From Mesostigma viride (Eukaryota > Streptophyta > Mesostigmatophyceae > Mesostigmatales > Mesostigmataceae): a DNA stretch of 64,000 nucleotides. Shown here piece by piece: positions 33,373 through 44,062 of this stretch. The DNA lies in the NCBI GenBank assembly GCA_009746045.1, contig RPFO01000448.1, forward strand, positions 4,592,391 through 4,656,390. Direction: 5' to 3'. The position numbers and the translations under genes were made by a program. The notes under the pieces are model-generated. The model was not told the DNA's origin and made no database searches. It worked only from the letters and a program-made list of their open reading frames with translations. Positions within the stretch are counted from its first letter, which is position 1, and each line of letters starts with the position of its first letter.

Positions 33373-35851
33373 CCATCCACCCACCCACCCACCCACCCAC
33401 CCACCCCGGCACCCACCCACCACCCACCCACCCACCCACCCACCCACCCACCCACCCACCCACCCACCCACCCACCCACCCACCCACCCACCCACCCACC
33501 ACACCCACCCACCCACCCACCCACCCACCCACCCACCCACCCACCCACCCACCACCCACCCACCCACCCACCCACCCACCCACCCACCCACCCACCCACC
33601 CACCCACCCACCCACCCACCCACCCACCCACCCACCCACCCACCCACCCACCCACCCACCCACCCACCCCGGCACCCACCCACCCACCCACCCACCCACC
33701 CACCCACCCCGGCACCCACCCACCCACCCACCCACCCACCCACCCACCCACCCACCCACCCACCCACCCACCCACCCACCCACCCACCCACCCACCCACC
33801 CACCCACCCACCCACCCACCACCCACCCACCCACCCACCCACCCACCCACCCACCCACCCACCCACCCACCCACCCACCCACCCACCCACCCACCCACCA
33901 CCACCCACCACCCACCCACCCACCCACCCACCCACCCACCCACCCACCCACCCACCCACCCACCCACCCACCCACCCACCCACCCACCCACCCCACCCAC
34001 CCACCCACCCACCCACCCACCCACCCACCCACCCACCCACCCACCCACCCACCCACCGGCCCACCCACCGGCCCACCCACCCACCCACCCACCGGCCCAC
34101 CCACCCACCCACCCACCCACCGGCCCACCCACCCACCCACCCACCGGCCCACCCACCCACCCACCCACCCACCCACCCACCCACCCACCCACCCACCCAC
34201 CCACCCACCCACCCACCCACCCACCCACCCACCCACCCACCCACCACCCACCCACCCACCCACCCACCCACCCACCCACCCACCCACCCACCCACCCACC
34301 CACCCACCCACCCCCACCCACCCACCCACCCACCACCCACCCACCCACCCACCCACCCACCCACCCACCCACCCACCCACCCACCCACCCACCCACCCAC
34401 CCACCCACCCACCCACCCACCACCCACCCACCCACCCACCCACCCACCCACCCACCCACCCACCACCCACCCACCCACCCACCCACCCACCCACCCACCA
34501 CCCACCCACCCACCCACCCACCCACCCCCCACCCACCCACCCACCCACCCACCCACCCACCCACCCACCCACCCACCCACCCACCCACCCACCCACCCAC
34601 CCACCCACCCACCCACCCACCCACCCACCCACCCACCCACCCACCACCCACCCACCCACCCACCCACCCACCCACCCACCCACCCACCCACCCACCCACC
34701 CACCACCCACCCACCCACCCACCCACCCACCCACCCACCCACCCACCCACCCACCCACCCACCCACCCACCCACCCACCCACCCACCCACCCACCCACCC
34801 ACCCGGCCACCCACCCACCCACCCACCCACCCACCCACCCACCCACCCACCCACCCACCCACCGGCCCACCGGCCACCCACCCACCCACCGGCCCACCCA
34901 CCGGCCCACCCACCCACCCACCCAGTCACCCACCCACCCACCCACCCACCCACCCACCCACCCACCCACCGGCCCACCCACCCACCCACCCACCGGCCCA
35001 CCCACCGGCCCACCCACCCACCCACCCACCCACCCACCCACCCACCCACCCACCGGCCCACCCACCCACCCACCCACCGGCCCACCCACCCACCCACCCA
35101 CCCACCCACCCACCCACCCACCGGCCCACCCACCCACCCAACCACCCAACCACCCACCTGGCCACCCACCCACCCACCCACCCACCCACCCACCCACCCA
35201 CCCACCCACCCACCCACCCACCCACCCACCCGGCCACCCACCCACCCACCCACCCACCCACCCACCCACCCACCCACCCACCCACCCACCCACCCACCCA
35301 CCCACCCACCCACCCACCCACCCACCCACCCACCCACCCACCCACCCACCCACCCACCCACCCACCCACCCACCCACCCACCCACCCACCCACCCACCGG
35401 CCCACCCACCCACCCACCCACCGGCCCACCCACCCACCCACCCACCCACCCACCCACCCACCCACCGGCCCACCCACCCACCCAACCACCCAACCACCCA
35501 CCTGGCCACCCACCCACCCACCCACCCACCCACCCACCCACCCACCCACCCACCCACCCACCCACCCACCCACCCGGCCACCCACCCACCCACCCACCCA
35601 CCCACCCACCCACCCACCCACCCACCCACCCACCCACCCACCCACCCACCCACCCACCCACCCACCCACCCACCCACCCACCCACCCACCCACCCACCAC
35701 CCACCCACCCACCCACCCACCCACCCACCCACCCACCCACCCACCCACCCACCCACCCACCCACCCACCCACCCACCCACCCACCCACCCACCCACCCAC
35801 CCACCCACCCACCCACCCACCCACCCACCCACCCACCCACCCACCCACCCA
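33373..35851. repeat. 2.5-kb tetranucleotide array (CCCA)n / (TGGG)n
   Basis: About 620 tandem CCCA units with phase slips (CCACCACCC), CCGG variants and a few AACC variants. Because the repeat lacks stops in any frame, it yields spurious minus-strand ORFs of 500-843 codons made of Trp-Val-Gly-Gly. A block bearing CCGG, AACCACCCAACC and CACCTGGCC variants is duplicated at exactly 344 bp: variants at 35121, 35141 and 35231 recur at 35465, 35485 and 35575. The minus strand is TGGG-rich and should form G-quadruplexes. Confidence 0.97.
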
Positions 35852-35884
35852 TGCTTAATGTTTGCCACGCTTGGCCACCTAGCT

Positions 35885-36301
35885 AGTCACGTGCACCGCT
35901 AACCCACGGCACACAACGTACCAGCCCTAGCCATAGCTTAGCCCTTGTACTGCCGTTAATTAATTGATTAAACACGTGCTCCCGTTGGGGAGTCACGGAG
36001 CACCGAAGTGCTTTTAATCCCTGTGTGTGCACATAGTTCAAGAGAAGGGGCAGAGACCCCTGGGCAGTCTCCTTCATGCCTAAGGCATGCCACAGCTGCA
36101 TTCGGGCACGGTAGCTAAACGGATCGACACGCTAACGATCCGGCAATCTGTGTGTGCAATAAGACCCATGTGAGCATGGCATATAACAAGGAGCGTGGGC
36201 AAGTAATCTGTTCATAGCCAGGACGTAGCATGGCTGTACTAGGACTATTAAAGCTAAGGCTATGGCTGGTTGTGTACCGTGCGTTAGCGGTGCACGTGAC
36301 T
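35885..36301 (-). mobile_element. Short dispersed element, copy 3, bounded by inverted repeats
   Basis: The left end AGTCACGTGCACCGCTAAC is matched by an inverted right end; about 45 bases are complementary (imperfect). Inside lie TTAATTAATTGATTAA, the hairpin GTGCTCC…GGGAGCAC at 35976-36003, and the body shared with copies 1, 2 and 4. It may be a 417-bp MITE with TIRs, or a full minus-strand SINE-like copy preceded by a 60-bp 5' fragment in the opposite orientation. No clear target-site duplication was found, so the choice is open. Confidence 0.55.
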
Positions 36302-36389
36302 GGGTATGTTGGCACAGCTAGGCAAACATTCTAAGCGCATGGCTGCCATATAGCGCGGCAGTGAAATGGATACAAGCTAGGGCTAGCTA

Positions 36390-36975
36390 TTGCAAGCTAT
36401 TATACCCTGCTGGGGGCGTCCACATCTTGTGGTTGATCATCAGGTCCCCGCCCCTCCAGTACACCTTTGGCTTCTGGGGGTCCTGCTTATGGCGGAGGTA
36501 TTCCGGCCACAGGTCGCGTTGCTGCTGCTGCTGAGCGGGGTTCATGCAGGTCGTCGTCCAGCGTCCAGGTGAGGTCGTGCAACCTCTTGTGACGAGAGAG
36601 GAACAGCTGCTTATCCTCAGGGGAGGGGAAGGTGATCGAGCAGGACTGGCGGGGGAGCCGCCTTGTCCCGTGAGTGGGGAAGGCGGTGGCACCCTCGCAG
36701 TTCTACCTCACCTACCAGGCCCATGATCGAGGGTAAGAAGCTGGTTCTTGAGCTCGTCAGCAAGGGAGGTTGACGTCTCACCTGGCTTCCGGGGGAAGCG
36801 ACGCAGCACCACTCGGCACTCGCGGCGAGCGCGGTCGGTGACCTCCCGTTGCTGGGCCTGGCGGTGGTCCTCCAGCTCCTGGAGCTTCGTGGCGATGGCG
36901 TCACTGGTCAGGGAGGCGGTCGCTGATCGCAGCAGGTACGTCCGCGTAGGAGAGCGGCGGGAGGTCGCCAGCATC
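36390..36975 (-). mobile_element. LINE ORF1 fragment
   Basis: The minus-strand frames give IATKLQELEDHRQAQQREVT and ADELKNQLLTLDHG (N-terminal half with coiled coil). A frameshifted stretch with RLHDLTWTLDDDL follows, and then KPKVYWRGGDLMINHKMW. The last two parts align with THFTLDDDL and VYWKGATINVGHKPW of the plus-strand fragment at 4480-5240. It is the same RNA-binding ORF1 family, broken by frameshifts, lying between copies 3 and 4 of the short element. Confidence 0.5.
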
Positions 36976-36999
36976 CTGCCGGGGTGGCTGGGATGTGAT

Positions 37000-37240
37000 G
37001 TACAGCCATGCTACGTCCTGGCTATGATCAGATTACTTGCCCACGCTCCTTGCCATGATATCAAGGAGACCTTGCTATGATATGCTCACATGGGTCTTAT
37101 TGCACCCACGTACAGCACTTGCCGGATCGTCTGTCGTGTCCGATTGCAGCTGTGGCATGCCTCTGGCATGAAGGACTGAGAAAGGGGGTCTCTGCATGCC
37201 CTTTCTTCCTGTTGTGCACATACAGGGATTAACCCGTGTT
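37000..37240 (+). mobile_element. Short dispersed element, copy 4
   Basis: Collinear with 1775-1995: CATGCTACGTCCTGGCTATG, GGGTCTTATTGCACCCAC, GATCGTCTGTCGTGTCCGAT and GGCATGCCTCTGGCATGAAG. It is inverted relative to copies 2 and 3, so copies 2 and 4 flank the (CCCA)n array and the LINE fragment as an inverted pair. It ends at GGATTAACCCGTGTTTTTTT, next to a palindrome. Confidence 0.55.
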
Positions 37241-37245
37241 TTTTT

Positions 37246-37275
37246 AATTAGAACGCGATATATCGCGTTGTAAGC
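37246..37275. repeat. Palindrome AACGCGATATATCGCGTT
   Basis: AACGCGATATATCGCGTT is a perfect 18-bp palindrome. Two more copies with GATACATC/GATGTATC centres are at 42375-42396 and 42403-42424. Each site sits beside an end of the short dispersed element, separated by a run of seven T or A. Confidence 0.8.
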
Positions 37276-39450
37276 TTTTTTTAGAACGCGTATAGCACCT
37301 AAGGAAAATTTTTTTTCATGGTCATGTATATACTTTCCTGAAAGCCCATAAATCAAAGGATTTTTTGAGCTACTCAGACCTACAAAATGCTTATTCATTA
37401 GAGAGATACACTGGTTTGAATACAGGGGGGTCTGACCATGACCGCGATTTCTTGACCCTAGGTCACAAGTCATGTGCTTATTCACAAATGGTTCATGAAA
37501 AAAATCTGGCTTCTTGCACGAGCTATGGGCAACATATGCAGGCTCTGTGAAACAAAACTCAGGCCCATTGGGCCACTGGAGCTATTTTTCATTAGCATCA
37601 CAATTACAACGCAGTACAACGCAGTGGGAAACATGAGAGCCCTTGACAACATTACGCAACGACCCGAGCCCCATAAACGGGGCCATAGTGAGCTTGGAGG
37701 GTCAAAACGTTGAACATAGGCGTTGTATAAGTTATACAGCATCAAACATGCATCAAACATCATGACTGGATGACCTAATATGACTGAATCAGGCAGCCAT
37801 AGCCAAAGCATCATCCACTCTCACAACGTGTTGAGCACATGCCTCGTGGGAATGGAGGTGCTGGGTTTTCATTCCATAACGCGTGCAATACTGAAAGAAA
37901 GAGGCACGTGTAATGCAAGGCTTGGATAGGTTGAGTGATCCATGAGCTTACATGCAGGCAAAGATGACGCTGGAATGCATGCTAGCAAATGGTGGCAAGA
38001 TGCTAAAAACACATGATTATACACCATGATTATGGGCACCCAGCTGATCTTCTTGCACAATCAACGCAGTATAAACCATCAACATCCAATCCTCACGATA
38101 TATGCACGGCTTGACGACGTATACAGCACCTAAATACTGCACAACTGCAACCTGCTATGGCTGACATGCAAGCAACGTCGAGTAGGATGGCGGTCTTAGA
38201 GAGGCTGGGCAGAGGTCGGTAGAAATAAGTGGAAAACTGGCAGAAACTAGGTAGAAACACGATATACTTACGCCTGCAAGCACTATTGAGCCGGTGGCAG
38301 AGGCCATTTCCAGGAAAATACAGCATACCGTAGCAATAGCCACGGTCACGCCTTACGCTATTTGCATGCACCATCATGCCCGGAGCTACCCATTAAAAGT
38401 CTGCACAAATCTCGGTTTAGCCGAGAGTCCGGGCGTCACAACACCTTGAAATGGCCTTTTTTTTACATAAATTATGGCCCATGGCAAGTTTATTGTCAGA
38501 TTGACCTAGGATTGGATCTCACCACTCCCCGGGATGTGTCTGGCTAGTGGTGGAGTAGTTGAGTCAAAATGTTAAGTTTACATGGTACTCCCTGCTTAAG
38601 TTAACTCCAGATCCAAGGCCAAAACTGGCCACCTAAACCACTTGCACTTGCATAGAAACAATAGTTGACATCAGATTATGCTGTAACTTTGCAGTGGTGA
38701 TGAATAATAGTTGTTCTGACCTTGTACAAAGTTCTACGCCATTTGGAGCCCTAGTTGGTGACAAATGCTAGCAAACTTTTGCTAGCATTTGTCATTAATG
38801 GCCATTTTAAATCAATATTTAACCCAAATAATGTCAGAATGCCACCAAAACTTATTGCCATCATGCCAGCACCTGACGAATGGTCTCAACAAGTCATGAG
38901 CAAAAATTCAGATCATGCAGAGCCCAAAATGGTGACATTTGCCAGCAATTGTCACCATTTTTTGCTTTTTTACTCATAATTTTAACAACATTAACCACCA
39001 ACACACTCTCCAAGCTGGGGCACATCATTTAAATCTTTGCAGGCAACTCAAGAATGACTAGTACAAACAGTGTGAAAAAACTTGGTGCATGTGAATGCCT
39101 GAGTGGTGACCATTGCTAGCAGAATCCATCATGTAAGGTAGGCATTGCCAGTATGCCACAAAGCTGTGATGTGCAGTGCATGTCCATATGTATACCCCAT
39201 GACACCATGCCTCTAAACTACTTGGCACATTGCAAAATGGGAAGGAAAGGTGAACAATACATGCCACATCACTAACACAGCCATTTGAATGCTACCAACA
39301 CGAACCATGCATGATATACACTACGTGTAATACATGTCGAGAATATGCCGAGCGAGCATATCAAGGTGCAGTGACCCCAACGCTGGCACATGTCACCTGG
39401 CATCCACGTATGCTCACATGATATGGCATTGGCATATCCCATGTCTCCAT
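37276..39450. other. Gene-poor stretch, no gene recognised
   Basis: AT-rich sequence with short open frames on both strands and no recognisable protein, splice-supported exon or tandem array. A small direct repeat, AAATGCTAGCAAACTTTTGC followed by TAGCATTTGTCA near 38763-38795, forms an inverted pair. Confidence 0.35.
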
Positions 39451-39469
39451 CTCTTGCACTTTGTGCGCA

Positions 39470-40600
39470 CCAAGCCACCCATGCAGTCGCCCACCCATGC
39501 AGCCACCTGGCCACCCACCCACACAACTGCTCACACACTCGCGCGCCCGTGCACCCAGACAGCCACCTGTCCTCCCACCCAGTGACCCACCCACCAAGCC
39601 AGCCGCGCACGTGCTTACCCAACTTATATAACCATGCGTGCACCTAGGCACCCAACCACCTACCAACCCACTTGGACATCCACCCACCCACCAAGGCACC
39701 TGCGCAACCCACACACCAACTAGGTAATAAGGAGGCAATTTCCCCCATCCAATGAGCCAACCACCCAACCACCCAACCACCCAACCACCCAACCACCTAA
39801 ACACCCAGCCAGCTGGCCCCATATGCACCCGTCCGGCCACCCACAGTTGACCCACCCACGCACCTACCCACTCAACCACTCACTGCCCCCACACCCTTAT
39901 ACCCAGTGACCCACCCACTGACCCACCCACACATGCATTTTCTCAGCCAGCACCCCGACACCTACCTCACCCCAAACCTGCACAGCCCTTCACCCGCGAT
40001 AGGTGAGTCGGTCCCAACCATAAACCCATCCACGCATCCATATCTGTGCGCCCACCCGTCCATCTACCCGTCCCTTCGCCCACCCACCCACATCTAGTCA
40101 TCTACACATCCACCAGCCACCAACCACCAATGGCACACCCACCAACCCACCCACACACACACATCCCTAACCAACCAACCACCAACCCACCACCCTCAAA
40201 ACCGTGCAGTTGTTTCACTCATGCATCCAACAAAACACCCACTTCAAAGTCCCCAAAGCCTATCATCACCCAGCCACCTGGCCATCTGCCAATAACCGAC
40301 CGCCCTTGCACTCATCCACCATGACCAGCCAGCCAGCCACCCACCCTCTCCAACTGCCTGTGCTCCCACCTACGCAGCCAGCCATTTACCAAGGCATCCA
40401 CCTATAAGCCAGCCACCTGCCATTGAACCCACCCACGCCTAGGCATCCCTTGAAGCATCTATAGCCCAAGCCTCCCACCCAAGGCTCTCTGGGCAATCAA
40501 ACAACCAAACAACCAATCACCCAGCTACACAACCACCTAACCACCTAACCACTCAACAACACAATCACCGAACCAACTAACTACCCAACACCCACACCAG
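39470..40600. repeat. Degenerate CCA-rich tract (eroded CCCA-type array)
   Basis: For about 1.1 kb the plus strand is dominated by CCACCCA, CCAACCACC and CCAGCCAGCC words in no fixed register. The composition and word usage match the pure array at 33373-35851 after heavy mutation. Thr/Pro/His-rich open frames across it are artefacts. Confidence 0.7.
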
Positions 40601-40736
40601 CCAGGCATGTGCCCGCCTCGCATGCCCTCACCATTGCAACACCCCATACACGCCCCGCTCACCTAGCCAGCCACACACCCAGCCAGTCTCCTGCTCAACT
40701 CACGCATGAAGGCAACATCAGCCATGCATGGCCTCA

Positions 40737-40950
40737 CCTTGCACCACTTGCATTGCCTGGGTAATTTGCATGAGACAGCTTCCATCTCATTGTCAGCAAC
40801 TGAAAAGGCTCTTTCTTCACAGTAATGAATAAGCAACAACGTTGGAAACGCTCTCCCACTCCTCTTTAAAACAGTCTTTAAATCAGAAAGACAAGGGCAA
40901 ATCTCTGGACAAGGTGGCAAAACCACTGCACCATGCTCTTGAGAAAGTAT
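40737..40950 (-). pseudogene. Possible exon or decayed gene of unknown family
   Basis: The minus frame reads LKTVLKRSGRAFPTLLLIHY and FSVADNEMEAVSCKLPRQCKW, protein-like in composition, and ends at AAG|GTGAGG, a good splice donor (40731-40736). The preceding 250 bases give GPRIVANARLLLKG, then a stop before the frame resumes. No other exon was found and I do not recognise the family. It may be a transposon or host pseudogene. Confidence 0.3.
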
Positions 40951-42360
40951 TAACAATCCAGCTTTCTACCCTTTCAGAAGCAGCCTTGCGTTAGCAACGA
41001 TTCTGGGCCCTCTGGCTCGCTCACCTCGCTTAATCTGCGCTTCTTTATGGCAGCCGGGATATGCGAAGCTTGAGCCGAGCGTGTCGTGGCGAGGTCGTCT
41101 GCCCGACTCATCACATCTCGCAACCGCACTGCCGACTAATAAAAACGATGCCCCCCTTTGCCTTTTGTATCTGGCATCAAAAGAACAATGAACTCGCTTG
41201 GAAAACACTGTCGCAAACAGCTTCCTACAGGCATTATAAGCAATTTTCGCAGCTTTTACCGCACTTACTGCACATCCGGAAGACCATTAGCGGCCTTAGC
41301 GCGGAACCTTGGGCACGCCATATCCTCTGGTGGCTTACTGCCGCAGGCTGGCAGTATAGGAAGGTCGGGCATAGCCTAAAGAGCTGATTATCTGACGACA
41401 AAGATATGCATTGCATGAAACAAGAAACAGACGGATTTCGCACCCCCATATTTATTCACGTCAATGCCGGACAATTAAAAGCGAAACTCAAAAAACGAAA
41501 ACACTAACGTTTTCGGGAATATTATAACGAACATGCCGAGCTATCGTGCCGGGATTTTCGTTTCCTCCCGTATCCAGGACCTTGAGACACGTACCACCGA
41601 GAAATCCGGTTTTCGCGAAAAACTGGTCCGCTGTGAAAAAAACTTTTTGTCCCGTTCAATGCCCGCGTCGCAATCACAGCGTATATAAGTCCAAAATTAT
41701 TCCATGGATTAACCGTGATGTAAGCTTCGTTTTGACACCTCGAGCGGCTGCAATGACGCAAGTTTCAGAACGCTAGCTCATGCTCGACCGCCATGGGTGT
41801 TTTCGTCGTTTTCGCCTCTCGCGTGGCGGGAAAAATCTAGATCTCGGACGAATTCCGGACAATAATTTATGTAAAAATTTGGCGGGGCTCGCGGTGTTGT
41901 GGTTCGGAATGAATAAACATGTGTTAAGAAGTCGAAACACCATGGAAATACCAAGCATGGTGCCGCAGCAGACCCGAGTCTTGACGTAATAATATGTATG
42001 CCGGTTTCCAGGGTTTCCGCATGAAAGTTGGGTGAGAAACTGGAAAAAACTACGTTTCCTTTGCCCCAGTACCTCAACAAACTCGTAGAAACCTAATTAT
42101 CAACCTTTGAACGCATCATCATGGTCGTGCTACCCAACAGCCACTGAAATTCGCGCGAAAACTGGCGAGATCTACCTGCCGCCATCGCCGTCGTCTTCAC
42201 CTTCGTCCCGCGAAAATGCCTGATTTCAGTGGTACATATTTGTTTGCAGCTGTCACAAAAAAAATACCAAAAATACCAGGATTTTTTCTTGAATTCTATG
42301 AGATGTTTCTGACCTATCTTGAAAGTTTCAGACCAAAAATCGCATGTTTAATAGGTTTGC
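40951..42360. other. Gene-poor stretch
   Basis: Short overlapping open frames on both strands. Nothing matches a known family and there is no tandem repeat. Confidence 0.3.
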
Positions 42361-42372
42361 CACGTGTCAGAT

Positions 42373-42500
42373 TACAACGCGATACATCGCGTTCTAACCC
42401 TACAACGCGATGTATCGCGTTGTAAAAAAACATGCACGGATTAAAAGCACTTCAGTACGTGCTCCGTGACTCCCCAACGGGAGCTCGAGTATACACGTGT
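42373..42500. mobile_element. Element end: two palindromes plus hairpin
   Basis: Two palindromes (ACAACGCGATACATCGCGTT and ACAACGCGATGTATCGCGTT) are followed by AAAAAAACATGCACGGATTA, AAAGCACTTCAG and the hairpin GTGCTCCGTGAC…GGGAGC at 42459-42484. The order mirrors 37215-37270, so this is a terminal fragment of the same dispersed family joined to the palindrome. Confidence 0.5.
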
Positions 42501-42605
42501 GTAGTACTCCTACACACACAGATCTCGAATGATTTATCTAGTACAAATCCGAATGGCTTGCATCACTCCCCGGAAAGGAGAACTTTTGCGGTTGGACTGT
42601 AGGTG

Positions 42606-42700
42606 TCAGTTGGCGATGCCTTAGGATCAGGAGACGTCCGTCCTATAGTCAGCAAAATTAAAGTTGGTGCGAGAGGTCGATCCCCAGTTCGATTCCGGCC
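42606..42700 (+). repeat. tRNA-like (B-box) repeat, copy 2
   Basis: GGCGATGCCTTAGGATCAGG…CTATAGTCAGCAAAATTA…GAGAGGTCG…AGTTCGATTCC parallels 16452-16545. The GTTCGATTCC block fits a B box, and CAGTTGGCGATGCC is D-arm-like. A full cloverleaf does not fold. Confidence 0.35.
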
Positions 42701-42789
42701 TGGATTCATTTGCACAGATCGCGTTTTCCGCGGACCGGCACTGAACGCAAATGGTTTTCACCTTTGCGGCGTGCCAAATCAGAAATCAG

Positions 42790-42905
42790 AATAATTCATT
42801 CATTAATTAAAAATTAATTAATGAATGAATTAATTCATCCATCCATCCATCCATCCATCAGGGCTAATGCTCCGTGACTCCCCAACGGGAGCACGAGTTT
42901 CATTA
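42790..42905. mobile_element. Element tail: ATTAATTAA / CATCCATC tracts and hairpin
   Basis: ATTCATTCATTAATTAAAAA inverted against TTAATTAATGAATGAAT, then (CATC)n, then the hairpin TGCTCCGTGAC…GGGAGCACGAG at 42868-42895. This is another terminal fragment of the hairpin-bearing dispersed family. Confidence 0.45.
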
Positions 42906-42917
42906 ATTCATTCATTT

Positions 42918-43026
42918 CCACGATCATCCTGAACGACTCGACAAACGCAGATAAGATAACAGCAGGCTCGAGCTACCATGGTTCGGATTCTTCCAGATTT
43001 CTGGCATGCCCTGGTTGTCTCCTTGA
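42918..43026. repeat. Dispersed repeat of about 110 bp (copy B)
   Basis: Same orientation and order as 3805-3915: ATCATCCTGAACGACTCGA, AGCTACCATGGT(T/C)CGGATTC and TGGTTGTCTCCTTGAT. No coding content. Confidence 0.5.
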
Positions 43027-44062
43027 TATAATGTATATTCTGATAATGTATAGTACGTTGCCTAACAAGTGTTGTATGAATCCATCTCATGCATGCATGT
43101 AACCTTGGACATGCAGGCCGCCTGCCTAGCTGTCGGCCTGACATCGATCACGCACGTGCAAAGGTTGCATGGTGCACATGCATGCATGTATGGTGTTATG
43201 CAGCGCGCAGTGATCACTGATCAGATAACATTCACAAAGCATGCATGTTGCAATGCGATCGATTTAGAACGTGGTTGTCGCATTTGATATCATGTCATAC
43301 ATGCGAATGTTCAGCAAATAGTGAGCACTGCTGGTACACAATATGCTTGAATTTCTGTTTGAAAATGGTTAGTTCTCGACACCACTCAAAGCTGACACAG
43401 ATGAACTGCATAGATCCCCTTGCGAGAGGAGGTGGGGGTGTGGTGCCACGCATTACGGTGGGTGCCCATCGCCTGTGCTGGTATAACATTGGTTAGGTGG
43501 TGGCAAGTACCCCACGCAACTGGGCCATGAAACAAAGAGCATCAAAAAATCCTAATCGTGCAGATGCAATGCCGGAACTACTTTGTCCACAATTAAATAT
43601 TGTGGGCACAAATCAGATGTGCTTGAGAAACTACCAGCAGACTCCAGGCTACAGCTCTACATCGTGCAAAGGGGAAATGGCTGCCGAGAGCAGGATCACC
43701 ATTCAGCAACATGTCCAAGTCTCGTAGCAACGCTGCATCGCTTGGTAGCTGCAATACACTGCAGAAGCCGCAGACGATGGTCTCTTATCCACGTCAACGC
43801 GGATGGCAACGGAGCAAGCATCCAGCATGCAGATCCTGGAGGCCCTCAGTTGGTCCGCACCGAAGCCACATTCACGATGTCATCAACGCCCCATATGAAG
43901 GGATTGCCAGGCGGCCGACTGGACGATAACCTCTGGACTAGATCGATGCTCAGCATGGCGGCTTGCAGAGCAGCCGGTTCTGGGCATGAGGGGCACAGTA
44001 CCCAATCCAGGGGGCACTCCCCATTGCCAGGGTTAGGTGAGTTAAAACTAGCACTCCCTGGC
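43027..44062. other. Intergenic stretch 3' of ING
   Basis: No exon is recognisable. The plus-strand frame 43583-44536 is antisense to ING and is a shadow. No TGTAA signal was found in the first 400 bases after the ING stop. Confidence 0.35.

Noticed and set aside
33337-35868. Very long minus-strand ORFs (up to 843 codons) of Trp-Val-Gly-Gly repeats
   Set aside because: They are read-through of the stop-free (TGGG)n microsatellite in all three frames, with no start context, splice structure or non-repeat domain.
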